From Kutzneria buriramensis (GTDB taxonomy: Bacteria; Actinomycetota; Actinomycetes; Mycobacteriales; Pseudonocardiaceae), in the NCBI RefSeq assembly GCF_003387475.1, contig NZ_QUNO01000012.1, positions 186,001 to 250,000 on the forward strand: a stretch of DNA of 64,000 nucleotides. Reading direction: 5' to 3'. Both the position numbers and the translations under genes were made by a program. The notes below the pieces were generated by a model. The model saw only the letters and a program-made list of their open reading frames with translations, was not told the origin of the DNA and made no database searches. This document shows, piece after piece, positions 33,303-42,938 of the stretch; position 1 is the first letter of the stretch, and each line of letters starts with the position of its first letter.

Positions 33303-34207
33303 GCGAGCTTGCGAGCGAACCATTCGACGCAGAGCGTCCGCGAACGCGGACACCGAGCGCGCACCCCTGGATGCCGCAGTCGCCGTGTGGCGCCAGCTGC
33401 GTCACCGGCGGCGACTTCCGCCGCGTGACAGTCTTCGGCGTGGCCCTGCGGGTGATCGCGGCGCTGACCGTGCTGCTGTCCGGCCTGCTAGTCGTGGCGG
33501 CGAAGCCGGTGCTGCGGGGCAACACCCGGCACGCGGTGCGCCGCTGGTTCGCGTGCCTGGTGCGGGCCTTCGGCGTACGCATCGAGCTGCACGGCGACCC
33601 GAAGTTCCAGGCCACGCCCGGCCGCGGGGTCCTCGTCGTCAGCAACCACGTGTCCTGGCTGGACTCGCTGGTGCTCGACGCGGTGCAGCCGATGGCGATG
33701 GTCGCCAAGTCCGACATCAAGGGCTGGCCGGTGCTCGGCGGCCTGATCTCCGCCGCCGGCTCGGTGTTCATCGACCGGGAGCGGCTGACCAGGCTGCCCG
33801 AGACGGTGTCCGACCTGACCGCCGCGCTGCGGGCAGGGCTGGCGATCGGCGCCAACCCCGAGGGCACCACCTGGTGCGGCATCTCCTCGGGAAGGTTCCG
33901 CCCGGCGCTGTTCCAGTCGGCCCTGGACGCCGGCGTGCCGGTCCGTCCGGTGGCGCTGCGCTACCGCGTCGCCGACGGCACCACCGCGCGTCCGGCGGCC
34001 TTCGTGGGACCCGAGGACCTGGTCACCTCGATGCGTCGGGCGTTGCGGCTGCGGGGCCTGGTCGTCGAGGTGCACGTGCTGCCCGAGATCGCCCCCGGCC
34101 GCGCGGAGAACCGTCGTGACCTGGCCGGACTCGCCGAGGCAGCGGTGTCCGAAGCGCTGGGAACGACAGTTGCTTTGCACAAAGAACTGGACCTACAGCG
34201 GGCTTGA
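33299..34207 (+). CDS. PlsC/OlsA-like 1-acyl acyltransferase
   Basis: A 302-residue membrane-associated acyltransferase. The catalytic NHxxxxD is SNHVSWLDSL (about residue 113), with VFIDRE and NPEGTT as the acceptor-phosphate and CoA motifs. One hydrophobic segment (VALRVIAALTVLLSGLLVVAA) precedes them. The GTG start overlaps the olsB-like stop by four bases; the first 35 residues are low-complexity and poorly conserved-looking, so a later start near residue 38 (GTG) is possible. Together with the preceding gene it would make diacylated ornithine lipid; lysophosphatidate acylation is the alternative. Confidence 0.85.
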   Translation: MSELASEPFDAERPRTRTPSAHPWMPQSPCGASCVTGGDFRRVTVFGVALRVIAALTVLLSGLLVVAAKPVLRGNTRHAVRRWFACLVRAFGVRIELHGDPKFQATPGRGVLVVSNHVSWLDSLVLDAVQPMAMVAKSDIKGWPVLGGLISAAGSVFIDRERLTRLPETVSDLTAALRAGLAIGANPEGTTWCGISSGRFRPALFQSALDAGVPVRPVALRYRVADGTTARPAAFVGPEDLVTSMRRALRLRGLVVEVHVLPEIAPGRAENRRDLAGLAEAAVSEALGTTVALHKELDLQRA

Positions 34208-34224
34208 GGTAGCAAAGTAACGGC

Positions 34225-35583
34225 GTGAGCGTTGTAGAGGGGACGAAAAAGCCGAGCGTGCTGTGGGCGCCGGACCGATGGGCGGCGACGACCGGCCTGC
34301 TGATGCTGGTGACGCTGGCGGCGTTCGAGCAGATGGGCGTGAGCACCGCGCTTCCGACGCTGGTGCACGACCTGCACGGGGAATCGCTGTACTCCTGGCC
34401 GTTCACGATGTTCCTGGCCACCGCGGTGGTCGGGAACGTGCTGGGCGGCCGGCTGTGTGACCGGCGCGGACCGGCGCCGGTGCTGATGGCTGCGCCGCTG
34501 CTGTTCGCGCTGGGCCTGGTGGTGGCCGGCAGCTCGCACGAGATGACGCAGCTGCTCGTCGGCCGGGCGTTGCAGGGCATCGGCGGCGGCGCGCAGATCG
34601 TCGCGCTGTACGTGCTGATCGCGCTGGTGTTCCCGGAGCGGGACCGGCCGGTCGCGTTCGGGGCGCTGTCGGCGGCGTGGGTGGTGCCGTCGCTGATCGG
34701 CCCGACCATCGCCGGCCTGGTGACCCAGTACCTGAACTGGCGGTGGATCTTCCTCGGCCTGGCGCCGCTGGTGCTGATCGGCTGGGCGCTGGTGGTGGTC
34801 GTGCTGCGTCGGCTGCCGGCGTTCGTGCCGTCGGAGTCGGGGCAGCGCCGACGGGGCCTCACGATCGCCGCGGTGGCCGCCGCCGTCGGGCTGGCCGTGC
34901 TGAGCTGGGCCGGCGACCACCCGAACGTCGTCGGCATCGTGGTGGTGCTGGTGGGACTGGCCTTCGTGGTGCCGGCCCTGCGGGTGCTGCTGCCCAAGGG
35001 CACCCTGAGTGTGCGGCCGGGCCTGCCCAGCGTCGTCCTGGCCCGGAGCCTGCTGTCCGGCGCGTTCTTCGGCAGCCAGATCTTCCTGCCGCTGGTGCTG
35101 CAGCAGGTCCACGGCTTCTCACCGGCGCTGGCCGGCGTGCCGCTGACCATCGCGGCGCTGGGCTGGTCGGGGGCGTCCTGGTGGCAGGGCCGGCATCCGG
35201 ACATCGCCCGGCCGCTGCTGATGCGCCGAGGCTTCCTCTTCATCACATTGGGGCTGGTGTTGGTGACGTTCGTCGCACCCGTATGGGGGCCGCCGTGGGT
35301 GGCGGCGCCGGCGTGGGTGTTCGCCGGTCTCGGCATGGGGCTGGCGGTGTCGAGCGTGTCGGTGCTCGTGCTGAAGCTGTCGCCGGAGCAGGACCGGGGC
35401 TTCAACTCGGCCGCATTGCAGCTGTCCGACCTGTTCGGGCAGTCCTTGTTCGTGGGGCTGGGCGGCGTGCTGGTGGCCCAACTCGGCCCGACGCTGGGCT
35501 GGCCGCCGCTGAACGCCGTGCTGGCCGCGTGCACTCTGTTCGGGGCGCTGGTGCTGAGCCGTCGGGCCGCAAGCAATTCGTGA
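34225..35583 (+). CDS. MFS transporter, drug/proton antiporter type
   Basis: A 452-residue integral membrane protein with 12 to 14 predicted helices. [14 protein letters not shown] is motif A (GxxxDRxGrR) and [10 protein letters not shown] is a motif B/C-like segment typical of the DHA2/EmrB group. It probably expels a small molecule against protons. It begins with GTG 34225, 18 bases after the OlsA-like gene. It separates that gene from iscS, which are adjacent in mycobacteria, so it looks like an insertion. Substrate unknown. Confidence 0.88.
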   Translation: MSVVEGTKKPSVLWAPDRWAATTGLLMLVTLAAFEQMGVSTALPTLVHDLHGESLYSWPFTMFLATAVVGNVLGGRLCDRRGPAPVLMAAPLLFALGLVVAGSSHEMTQLLVGRALQGIGGGAQIVALYVLIALVFPERDRPVAFGALSAAWVVPSLIGPTIAGLVTQYLNWRWIFLGLAPLVLIGWALVVVVLRRLPAFVPSESGQRRRGLTIAAVAAAVGLAVLSWAGDHPNVVGIVVVLVGLAFVVPALRVLLPKGTLSVRPGLPSVVLARSLLSGAFFGSQIFLPLVLQQVHGFSPALAGVPLTIAALGWSGASWWQGRHPDIARPLLMRRGFLFITLGLVLVTFVAPVWGPPWVAAPAWVFAGLGMGLAVSSVSVLVLKLSPEQDRGFNSAALQLSDLFGQSLFVGLGGVLVAQLGPTLGWPPLNAVLAACTLFGALVLSRRAASNS

Positions 35584-35617
35584 ACCGTCACGCGGACGGG
35601 CTACCCTTGTCCACGCG

Positions 35618-36787
35618 ATGGCTTATCTCGACCATGCCGCCACCACTCCCATGCATCCGCTGGCAGTGGCGGCGATGACCGAGGCGTTGTCCACCCTGGG
35701 CAACGCCTCGTCGCTGCACACCTCCGGCCGCCGCGCGCGGCGCGCCGTCGAGGAGGCCCGCGAGGACATCGCCGACGCGCTGGGCGCCCGGCCGTCCGAG
35801 GTGATCTTCACCGCGGGCGGCACGGAGAGCGACAACCTCGCCGTGAAGGGCATCTACTGGGCCCGGGAGCGGCCGCGGGTGCTGGCCTCGACCGTGGAGC
35901 ACCACGCGGTGCTGGACGCCGTGCAGTGGCTGGGCGAGGACGCCGTCGGCTGGCTCGAGGTCGACGGGCACGGTCGGGTGCAGCCGTGGACGCTGGCCGA
36001 GGATCTCGACACTGCGTCTGACCACGAGGCGATCGGCCTCGTCACGATCATGTGGGCCAACAACGAGGTCGGCACCATCAACCCGATCCGCGAGTTGGCG
36101 GAGGTCGCCGCTGCGCATGGGGTGCCGCTGCACACCGACGCGGTGCAGGCGGTCGGGTCGGTGCCGGTGGACTTCGCCGAGTCCGGGGCGTCCGCGTTGA
36201 CGCTGACCGGGCACAAGCTCGGCGGCCCGTACGGGGTCGGTGCGCTGTTGCTCAAGCGGGACGTCAAGTGCACCCCGCTGCTGCACGGCGGCGGGCAGGA
36301 GCGCGACGTGCACTCCGGGACGCTGAACGTGCCGGCGATCGTCGGCTTCGCGGCGGCGGTGCGCGCGTCCGTCGAGGACGACTCGGCCCGGGTCCGCGCG
36401 CTGCGCGACGAGCTGGTGGCGGCGGTCAAGCGGGCCGTGCCGGACGCGGTGCTCAACGGCGACCCGGTGGACCGGCTGCCCGGCAACGCGCACTTCACGT
36501 TCCCCGGCTGCGAGGGCGACAGCCTGCTGATGTTGTTGGACGCCAAGGGAATCGAGTGTTCCACCGGCTCCGCCTGCACGGCCGGCGTGGCGCAGCCCAG
36601 CCACGTGCTGCTGGCCATGGGCCTGGAGCCGGCGGCCGCCCGCGGCTCGCTGAGGTTCTCGCTCGGGCACACGTCGACGTCGGAGGACGTCGCGGCGCTG
36701 GCGGAGGCGATCGGGCCGGCGGTGGAACGGGCGCGCAACGCGGGTATCGCCGGCATGCGGCGGTCGGGCTCCACGGTGAGGATGTGA
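35618..36787 (+). CDS. iscS: Cysteine desulfurase
   Basis: A 389-residue PLP enzyme that takes sulphur from cysteine for iron-sulphur clusters and tRNA thiolation. The PLP lysine is Lys200 in TGHKLGG, and the persulfide cysteine is Cys320 in STGSACTAG. Opening [12 protein letters not shown] and [15 protein letters not shown]-like segments are standard. TACCCT ten bases before the ATG may be a -10 element with a very short leader. The stop overlaps or abuts mnmA, the enzyme that uses the sulphur, so the pair works as a tRNA-thiolation unit. Confidence 0.95.
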   Translation: MAYLDHAATTPMHPLAVAAMTEALSTLGNASSLHTSGRRARRAVEEAREDIADALGARPSEVIFTAGGTESDNLAVKGIYWARERPRVLASTVEHHAVLDAVQWLGEDAVGWLEVDGHGRVQPWTLAEDLDTASDHEAIGLVTIMWANNEVGTINPIRELAEVAAAHGVPLHTDAVQAVGSVPVDFAESGASALTLTGHKLGGPYGVGALLLKRDVKCTPLLHGGGQERDVHSGTLNVPAIVGFAAAVRASVEDDSARVRALRDELVAAVKRAVPDAVLNGDPVDRLPGNAHFTFPGCEGDSLLMLLDAKGIECSTGSACTAGVAQPSHVLLAMGLEPAAARGSLRFSLGHTSTSEDVAALAEAIGPAVERARNAGIAGMRRSGSTVRM

Positions 36788-36789
36788 CG

Positions 36790-37860
36790 ATGCGGGTACT
36801 GGCGGCGATGAGCGGCGGCGTGGACTCCGCCGTGGCCGCGGCGCGGGCCGTCGAGGCCGGGCACGAGGTGGTCGGCGTGCACCTGGCGCTGTCGGCCAAG
36901 CCCGGCACGCTGCGCACCGGGGCCCGCGGCTGCTGCACCGTCGAGGACGCGCACGACGCCCGGCGGGCCGCCGACGTGCTCGGGATTCCCTTCTACGTCT
37001 GGGACTTCGCCGAGCGCTTCACCGAGGACGTGATCGAGGACTTCGTCGCCGAGTACGCCGCCGGGCGCACCCCCAACCCGTGCCTGCGCTGCAACGAGAA
37101 GATCAAGTTCGAGGCGCTGCTGGACAAGGCGATCGCGCTCGGCTTCGACGCCGTCTGCACCGGGCACTACGCCCAGCTGTCCACTGTGGACGGCCGGCCG
37201 GAGCTGCGCCGGGCGGTGGACGAGGGCAAGGACCAGTCCTACGTGCTCGCCTCGTTGACCGAGGACCAGCTGGCGCACGCCATGTTCCCGCTCGGTGACA
37301 CCGTCAAGGAGCAGGTCCGGGCCGAGGCCGCCACCCGTGGGCTGGCCGTCGCCGCCAAGCCCGACAGCCACGACATCTGCTTCATTCCCGACGGCGACAC
37401 CCGGTCCTTTCTCACCGACAAGCTCGGTGAGCAGGCCGGCCTGCTCGTCGACGACGAGACCGGCGCCGTGCTGGGCCGGCACACCGGCGTGCACGGATTC
37501 ACCGTCGGCCAGCGGCACGGGCTCGGCATCGACGCCCCTGCCCCCGACGGCCGTCCGCGCTACGTGCTCGCGCTGGAGCCGGTCAGCGGCACCGTGCGGG
37601 TCGGCTCCGCCGCCAAGCTCGACGTCACCGCCATCGACGCCGCGCGGCCGGTCGTGCACGTCGACTGGGACGGGCTCGTCGAGTGCACCGCCCAGGTTCG
37701 GGCCCACGGCGGCACCGCATCGGCCGTCGCGGAGGTCGTCGACGGCACCGTGCGGGTAACCCTGCGGGAGCCGCTCCGCGGCGTCGCCCCAGGGCAGGCC
37801 GTGGTCCTCTACCGGGACGACGTCGTGCTGGCGTCGGCCACCATCACCGGCACTCGCTGA
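36790..37860 (+). CDS. mnmA: tRNA 2-thiouridylase MnmA
   Basis: A 356-residue enzyme that puts sulphur on U34 of Glu, Gln and Lys tRNAs. The ATP loop is [12 protein letters not shown], the catalytic cysteines are Cys98 (NPCLRCN) and Cys197 ([11 protein letters not shown]), and GHY(A) with the C-terminal beta-barrel completes the family pattern. GGTGAGG stands upstream of ATG 36790; a GTG six bases earlier overlapping the iscS stop is also possible. It depends on persulfide from the adjacent IscS. It ends three bases before the convergent gene. Confidence 0.95.
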   Translation: MRVLAAMSGGVDSAVAAARAVEAGHEVVGVHLALSAKPGTLRTGARGCCTVEDAHDARRAADVLGIPFYVWDFAERFTEDVIEDFVAEYAAGRTPNPCLRCNEKIKFEALLDKAIALGFDAVCTGHYAQLSTVDGRPELRRAVDEGKDQSYVLASLTEDQLAHAMFPLGDTVKEQVRAEAATRGLAVAAKPDSHDICFIPDGDTRSFLTDKLGEQAGLLVDDETGAVLGRHTGVHGFTVGQRHGLGIDAPAPDGRPRYVLALEPVSGTVRVGSAAKLDVTAIDAARPVVHVDWDGLVECTAQVRAHGGTASAVAEVVDGTVRVTLREPLRGVAPGQAVVLYRDDVVLASATITGTR

Positions 37861-37863
37861 CGG

Positions 37864-38871
37864 CTAGGCCGTCGCCCACTTGTCCCAGGTCTCCAGCCAC
37901 ACCTTGGTGTCCTCGGGACGGCCGTCCAAGGTCACCCGCTCCCACGCCAGCTGCGCGTCCCGGCTGGACACCGGCTGGCCGAGCACGGCGTAGCGGATGG
38001 TCTCGTCCACGGCGAGGTCGGCCAGCCGCTTGTCGCTGAACCACTCGGCCCGGTCGGCCAGCCGGGTCAGCTGGTTGACCACGGAGGTCACGGTCCGGTT
38101 GGCGGCCTCCCGGCTGAGCCGGCCGCTGCGCTCCAGCTCCCGCACGGCCCGCTGCCACATCGGCCCGTAGAGCCGGCCGTCGCCGACCCGGCGGCGGGGC
38201 AGCCGGCCCTCGCGGGCGGCCTCCCGGTGCCGGACCTGGAAGCCGAGGAGCTCCTCGATCAGGGTGCGGTAGACGTCCAGGCCGGTCATGGCCGGCAGCT
38301 CGGGCACCGGCCGGCGGCGGTGCGCCTCGATCAGCCGGGCGATCCACTCGCCGCGCCGCTCCAGGTACGGCCGCAGGTCGCCGACGGTGGCCAGCCGCAG
38401 GTGGGTGGGGGCGACGCCACGCGCGACCACCGTGACCACGACGTCGGAGACGGTGAACCGGGCTGTCCACAGCGGGCCCTCCCGGTAGATGGGGCCGGTC
38501 AGCTCGGCCCCGTCCACGACGGTGATGGTGTCGGAGAACTCGGCCTCGCCGTCCTCGGGATCCTCCACGCCGGCGTGGTCGACGATGCGGTTGTGCTCGT
38601 CGTCCAGCATCCGGCGCAGCGCCCCGGCGGCCTCGTCGTCGGCGGGCAGCGCGGTGTTGATGGACAGGTGGGGGCCGCCCTGGGCCAGCGGGTCGCCGTA
38701 GGCCAGGGTGATCTCCTCGGCCGACGAGTCCGACAGCGAGGTCAGCACGCCCAGGCCCAGGTCGGGTTCGGCCAGGCCGTACACGGGGAAGGACGGTCTG
38801 GGCGCGATCTCCTCGGCGTCCCGCAGCGCCGTGCGCCGCAGCCGCGCGATCCACTCCTCGTCCGACTCCAT
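37864..38871 (-). CDS. Hypothetical protein
   Basis: A 335-residue soluble protein with no signal peptide or recognisable domain. The N-terminal part is acidic and beta-rich (ITLAYGDPLAQGGPHLSINTALPADD), the middle holds TARFTVSDVVVTVVARG, and the C-terminal half is Arg-rich and helical (GRLYGPMWQRAVRELERSG). The start could also be ATG 38880, nine bases upstream. It is convergent with mnmA with only three bases between them. Many actinomycetes carry a gene of this style next to mnmA, but I assign no function. Confidence 0.7.
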   Translation of the reverse strand: MESDEEWIARLRRTALRDAEEIAPRPSFPVYGLAEPDLGLGVLTSLSDSSAEEITLAYGDPLAQGGPHLSINTALPADDEAAGALRRMLDDEHNRIVDHAGVEDPEDGEAEFSDTITVVDGAELTGPIYREGPLWTARFTVSDVVVTVVARGVAPTHLRLATVGDLRPYLERRGEWIARLIEAHRRRPVPELPAMTGLDVYRTLIEELLGFQVRHREAAREGRLPRRRVGDGRLYGPMWQRAVRELERSGRLSREAANRTVTSVVNQLTRLADRAEWFSDKRLADLAVDETIRYAVLGQPVSSRDAQLAWERVTLDGRPEDTKVWLETWDKWATA

Positions 38872-39038
38872 GCCACCCATCCAACACGTTCTGCCTGCGG
38901 TTCCGCGATGAAAAAGTCGCAAACGTTCGCTTTCTCCACCGAACGGCGGCGCGCCCGCACCGACGGACACGAGAGCGTCACGATGTGTAGGTCACGGTCC
39001 GATGGTCCTCCCGCTCGGGTGTGAGGAGCGTTACGGTC

Positions 39039-39070
39039 CCTGGTCTGGACCGGTCGGGGCGGTCCGGACC
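39039..39070. promoter_or_regulatory. Two DasR-like (dre) operators upstream of ngcE
   Basis: GGTCTGGACC (39042-39051) matches nine of ten core bases of the dre consensus GGTCTAGACC, and GGTCCGGACC (39061-39070) matches eight. They lie 39-67 bases before the ngcE start. DasR represses GlcNAc/chitin genes in Streptomyces until amino-sugar phosphates bind. Confidence 0.45.
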
Positions 39071-39108
39071 GGACCGAACCCGTCCATGACCAGCAGGGGG
39101 AAGAACAG

Positions 39109-40545
39109 ATGCCCTTCTCGCCCAAGCCCTCCGGCGCCGAGATCTCCCGCCGCCAGCTGCTCTCCCGTGCCGCGGCGCTCGCGGTCCTGGCCGGCCCGAC
39201 GGCCGGCCTGCTGAGCGCGTGCGCCGGCGGTGGCAGCGGCGGCTCGTCGGCGTCCGGCACCAAGAGCGCGACCAACCCGTTCGGCGTGGCCACCGACGCC
39301 CCGCTCGACGTGGTCATCTTCGACGGCGGCTTCGGCGACGCGTACGCCAAGTACGACGTCAACCTGTACAAGAAGGCGTTCCCCAGCGCGAACGCCGCGG
39401 TCAAGTCGACCCAGAAGATCTCCGATCAGCTGCAGCCGCGCTTCGCCAACGGCACGCCGCCGGACGTGATCGACGACTCCGGCGACAACCAGATCAAGCC
39501 GGGCACGCTGGTCACCAGCAACGCGCTGACCGACCTGCAGCCGCTGCTGGACGCGCCGAGCTACGACGATCCGAACGTCAAGGTCAGGGACACCCTGCTG
39601 CCGGGCGTGCTGGACGTCGGCACCTACAACGGCAAGGTGTACCTGCTCAACTACAGCTACACCGCATACGGCCTCTGGTACAACAAGAAGCTGTTCGACT
39701 CGAAGGGCTGGACGCCGCCCAAGACGTGGAACGACTTCAAGACGCTGGCCCCGCAGATCAAGGCGGCCGGCATCGCGCCGTGGGTGCACGCCGGCAAGTA
39801 CCCGTACTACATGGGCGTGCCGATCATGGACTGGATCGGCAAGGCCGGCGGCAACCAGGTCCTGATCGACATCGACAACCTCAAGCCCAACGCCTGGCGC
39901 GTGGACGCGGTGAAGGCCTCGCTGAACGCCGTCGTCGACATGGTGCACAACGGCTGGGTGCTGCCCGGCGCCGAGGGCATGAGCCACATCGAGTCGCAGC
40001 AGGCGTTCCTGGACGGCAAGGCCGCCTTCATCCCGGTCGGCACCTGGTTCGAGAACGAGATGCGCAAGACCATCCCGGCCGGCACCGAGCTGACCCTGGT
40101 CGCCATGCCGGACCTCACCGACAAGGACGCGCAGCCCTACGGCACGCTGCGGGCCGAGGCCGGCGAGCCGTTCATCGTGCCGGTCAAGGCCAAGAACCAG
40201 GCCGGCGGCCTGGAGTTCCTGCGGGTCATGCTGAGCAAGGACGCGGCCAAGAACTTCGCGCAGGCCACCAGCTCGCTGTCCATCGTCAAGGGCTCGGCCG
40301 ACAGCGTGACCACCTCCACCGCGCTGACCTCGGCCAACAAGGCGGTGCAGGCGGCCGGCGAGAACCTGCTGCACTACCGCTCGGTCACCGACTGGTACCC
40401 GACGCTGATCAACGAGTGGGAGGCGGCCACCGGCGAGCTGATGGCCGGCCGCTTCACCGCCGACCAGTGGATCGACAAGGTCCAGGCCGCGGCCGACAAG
40501 GTCGCCGGCGACAGCTCGATCCAGAAGTACCACCGGGACAAGTAA
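39109..40545 (+). CDS. ngcE: N-acetylglucosamine/diacetylchitobiose-binding lipoprotein (NgcE-like)
   Basis: A 478-residue solute-binding lipoprotein. A twin-arginine signal (SRRQLLSRAAAL) ends in the lipobox LLSAC. The mature protein closely follows the NgcE pattern I know: DAPLDVVIFDGGFGD, YAKYDVNLYKKAFPSA, SDQLQPRFANGTPPDVID, KVYLLNYSYTAYGLWYNKK, IAPWVHAGKYPYYM and AEGMSHIESQQAFLDGKAAF. It would capture GlcNAc or chitobiose outside the membrane. A strong GGGGGAAG precedes the ATG by six bases. It leads a three-gene importer operon and DasR-like sites stand upstream. Confidence 0.87.
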   Translation: MPFSPKPSGAEISRRQLLSRAAALAVLAGPTAGLLSACAGGGSGGSSASGTKSATNPFGVATDAPLDVVIFDGGFGDAYAKYDVNLYKKAFPSANAAVKSTQKISDQLQPRFANGTPPDVIDDSGDNQIKPGTLVTSNALTDLQPLLDAPSYDDPNVKVRDTLLPGVLDVGTYNGKVYLLNYSYTAYGLWYNKKLFDSKGWTPPKTWNDFKTLAPQIKAAGIAPWVHAGKYPYYMGVPIMDWIGKAGGNQVLIDIDNLKPNAWRVDAVKASLNAVVDMVHNGWVLPGAEGMSHIESQQAFLDGKAAFIPVGTWFENEMRKTIPAGTELTLVAMPDLTDKDAQPYGTLRAEAGEPFIVPVKAKNQAGGLEFLRVMLSKDAAKNFAQATSSLSIVKGSADSVTTSTALTSANKAVQAAGENLLHYRSVTDWYPTLINEWEAATGELMAGRFTADQWIDKVQAAADKVAGDSSIQKYHRDK

Positions 40546-40548
40546 CCG

Positions 40549-41478
40549 ATGAAATTTCGTCGTCTGCCCTTCATCGCGGGCTTCCTGGTCGTCCCCGTCG
40601 TGCTGTACGTGATCTTCGTCGTCTCGCCGTTCGTGCAGACGATCTTCTACTCGTTCACGGACTGGGGTGGCCTGACCGACACGCAGAACTTCATCGGCAT
40701 CGACAACTACGTGCGGATCTTCTCCGACGACATCTTCGTCGGGGCGATCCTGCACAACGCGTTCCTGTTGGTGCTGATGCCCGTGGTGACGATCCTGCTG
40801 GCGCTGTTCCTCGCGTTCATGCTCAACGTGGGCGGGCGCGGGGACAGCGCCGGGATCCGGGGCGTGCGCGGCTCCGGCGTGTACAAGGTGGTGCTGTTCT
40901 TCCCGCAGGTGCTGTCGGTGGCGATCATCGTGGTGCTGTTCCAGTCGGTGTTCCGCACCGACGGGCGCGGCCTGCTCAACGCGCTGCTGATGGCGGTCGG
41001 CCTGGTCAGTCCGAACGACCCGGTGCAGTGGTTCAACAGCCCGACGCTGGTGCTGTGGTGCCTGCTGGCGGTGATGGTGTGGAGCGGGGTCGGCTTCTAC
41101 ATGGTGCTGTTCTCGGCGGCCATGCAGTCGATCCCGCGGGAGATCTACGAGGCGGCGCTGCTGGACGGGGCCACCCGGGGCGCCACCTTCTTCCGCATCA
41201 CGCTGCCGCTGCTGTGGGAGAACATCTCGGTGGCCTGGGTGTATCTGGGCTTCATCGCCCTGGACGGGTTCGCGCTGGTCACCGGCCTGACCCCGGACAC
41301 GGGCGGTGGCGGCCCCGACCACGCCAGCGAGCTGATCTCCAACGTGCTCTACCGAACCGCGTTCACCCAGGGCAAGTTCGGCCTGGCCTGCGCCATGGGC
41401 GTTGCCCTGGCCGTGTTCTCGCTGCTGCTGGCCATCGTGCAGCTGCGGGTCACCCGGCGCGACCGCATCGAGTTCTGA
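40549..41478 (+). CDS. ngcF: Sugar ABC transporter permease (NgcF-like)
   Basis: A 309-residue MalF-type permease with about six helices. The EAA loop EIYEAALLDGATRGATFFRITLP binds the ATPase. It starts three bases after ngcE. With ngcG it forms the channel for amino-sugar uptake. Relatives use the shared ATPase MsiK, and none is encoded here. Confidence 0.88.
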   Translation: MKFRRLPFIAGFLVVPVVLYVIFVVSPFVQTIFYSFTDWGGLTDTQNFIGIDNYVRIFSDDIFVGAILHNAFLLVLMPVVTILLALFLAFMLNVGGRGDSAGIRGVRGSGVYKVVLFFPQVLSVAIIVVLFQSVFRTDGRGLLNALLMAVGLVSPNDPVQWFNSPTLVLWCLLAVMVWSGVGFYMVLFSAAMQSIPREIYEAALLDGATRGATFFRITLPLLWENISVAWVYLGFIALDGFALVTGLTPDTGGGGPDHASELISNVLYRTAFTQGKFGLACAMGVALAVFSLLLAIVQLRVTRRDRIEF

Positions 41479-41491
41479 GGGAGGCTGACCC

Positions 41492-42430
41492 ATGACCCAG
41501 CTCGTCACGGCCGAGCCGACCGCTCCCGAGGAGCAGCCCGAGACGGCGAAGCCGCCGCGCGGCCAGTTCGGCGTGGTGAACGTGTTCTCGCAGGGTTTCC
41601 TGCTGCTGTGGGCGGCGATGGTGGTGCTGCCGCTGCTGTGGGCGGTGATGTCCTCGTTCAAGACGGACAAGGAGATCCTGTCCAGCCCGTGGTCGCTGCC
41701 GGCGTCCCCGCAGTGGGACAACTTCGCCCGCGCCTGGAGCAGCGGGCACATCGGCACGTTCTTCCTGAACACGGTGATCGTGCTGGCCGGCGGCGTGACC
41801 ATCACCATGGTGGTCGGGGCGATGGCGGCCTACGTGCTGGCCCGCTACTCGTTCCCGGGCAACCGGATCATCTACTACGGCTTCGTGGCCGGGCTGACGC
41901 TGCCGATCTTCCTGGCCCTGGTGCCGCTGTTCAAGATCGTCGGCAACCTCGGCAACCTGCCGGTGGTCGGGCCGTACCTCGGGCTCAACTCCTACCTGGG
42001 CCTGATCCTGGTGTACGTGGCGTTCTCGCTGCCGTTCACGGTGTTCTTCCTGCACTCCTTCTTCCGCACGCTGCCCACGGAGATCGCGGAGGCGGGGCTG
42101 CTCGACGGCGCCGGGCACGCGACGCTGTTCGCCCGGGTGATGCTGCCGATGGCCCGGCCGGGCCTGATCAGCATCGGCATCTTCAACGTGATCGGCCAGT
42201 GGAACCAGTACCTGCTGCCGCTGGTGCTGCTCCAGCCGCAGTCCAGCTTCGACACCGACCACTCGGTGCTCGCGGAGGGCCTGCTCAACCTGGCCGTCAC
42301 GCAGGGCTACAAGTCGGACTGGTCGGGCCTGTTCGCCGGCATGACCATCGCCATGCTGCCGATGCTGGCGGTCTACGTGCTGTTCCAGCGGCAGGTGCAG
42401 GCCGGACTGACGGCTGGAACGCTCAAGTAG
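41492..42430 (+). CDS. ngcG: Sugar ABC transporter permease (NgcG-like)
   Basis: A 312-residue MalG-type permease. Helices are clear (FLLLWAAMVVLPLLWAVMSS first) and the EAA loop is EIAEAGLLDGAGHATLFARVMLP. GAGG lies before the ATG, 13 bases after ngcF. The operon holds no ATPase gene, so energy must come from an MsiK-like ATPase elsewhere. Confidence 0.88.
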   Translation: MTQLVTAEPTAPEEQPETAKPPRGQFGVVNVFSQGFLLLWAAMVVLPLLWAVMSSFKTDKEILSSPWSLPASPQWDNFARAWSSGHIGTFFLNTVIVLAGGVTITMVVGAMAAYVLARYSFPGNRIIYYGFVAGLTLPIFLALVPLFKIVGNLGNLPVVGPYLGLNSYLGLILVYVAFSLPFTVFFLHSFFRTLPTEIAEAGLLDGAGHATLFARVMLPMARPGLISIGIFNVIGQWNQYLLPLVLLQPQSSFDTDHSVLAEGLLNLAVTQGYKSDWSGLFAGMTIAMLPMLAVYVLFQRQVQAGLTAGTLK

Positions 42431-42441
42431 CTGCAACCCCG

Positions 42442-42481
42442 GAGGCTGCTCGCACCGTCCTGGTGACATGCGAGCAGCCTC
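42442..42481 (+). terminator. 13-bp hairpin after ngcG overlapping the next start codon
   Basis: GAGGCTGCTCGCA (42442-42454) pairs perfectly with 42469-42481 around a 14-base loop. It stands 11 bases after the ngcG stop. Its right arm covers the TG of the ATG at 42468, so it may also hide the start of the following lipoprotein gene. Confidence 0.55.
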
Positions 42482-42890
42482 TGTGGTTCTAGCGGTGTCA
42501 GCGATCCTCGTCGCCGGCTGCGGCTCGCGTGTGCCGCCCGAGTCGCCGCCGGCCCAGACGACCACAACGGCGGCCTGTCAGTCGCCGAGCCAGATCACCA
42601 TGGCGGACAACGGTCACACCGTCTGCGCGACGGTCGGGACCAAGTTCTCCGTGAAGCTGCCGGACGACGGCAAGGGCCACTGGTCGGCGCTGACCAGCGA
42701 CTCCGACGCCGTGGACGTCCTGCTGCTCACCGGGTCGCCGCCGATCAGCGGCACCCAGGCGGACTTCGTGGCCCGGCACAAGGGAACCGCGAAGCTCACC
42801 TCCAGCCGGCCGGTGTGCCCGTCCACCCCGCCCGGCGGCATGAGCTGCAAGTCGTTGCAGGCCTTCACGGTGACGGTCACCGTCCCGTAG
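42468..42890 (+). CDS. Small secreted lipoprotein, possibly inhibitor-like
   Basis: A 140-residue lipoprotein. The signal peptide ends in the lipobox LVAGC (Cys18). The mature domain (about 35-140) is beta-rich with GTKFSVKLPDDGKGHW and ADFVARHKGTAKLTSSRPVC. This pattern, a tryptophan-bearing loop then Arg-Pro, faintly recalls chagasin-like (I42) cysteine protease inhibitors, but the similarity is weak. Four cysteines may form disulphides. It lies 38 bases after ngcG, with its start inside a hairpin. Function unknown. Confidence 0.7.
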   Translation: MRAASVVLAVSAILVAGCGSRVPPESPPAQTTTTAACQSPSQITMADNGHTVCATVGTKFSVKLPDDGKGHWSALTSDSDAVDVLLLTGSPPISGTQADFVARHKGTAKLTSSRPVCPSTPPGGMSCKSLQAFTVTVTVP

Positions 42891-42896
42891 TCCACG

Positions 42897-42931
42897 GTGG
42901 ACGGGGTGGGCCTGCCGCCCACCCCGTCCAC
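42897..42931. terminator. Perfect 15-bp hairpin between convergent genes
   Basis: GTGGACGGGGTGGGC (42897-42911) and 42917-42931 pair perfectly around CTGCC, between the lipoprotein gene and the convergent secreted protein. Bidirectional terminator. Confidence 0.75.
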
Positions 42932-42938
42932 ATTCACG

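Noticed and set aside
39031-41808. 925-codon open frame opposite the ngc operon
   Set aside because: Low-complexity Arg/Val/Gln/His-rich translation, antisense to three clear transporter genes.
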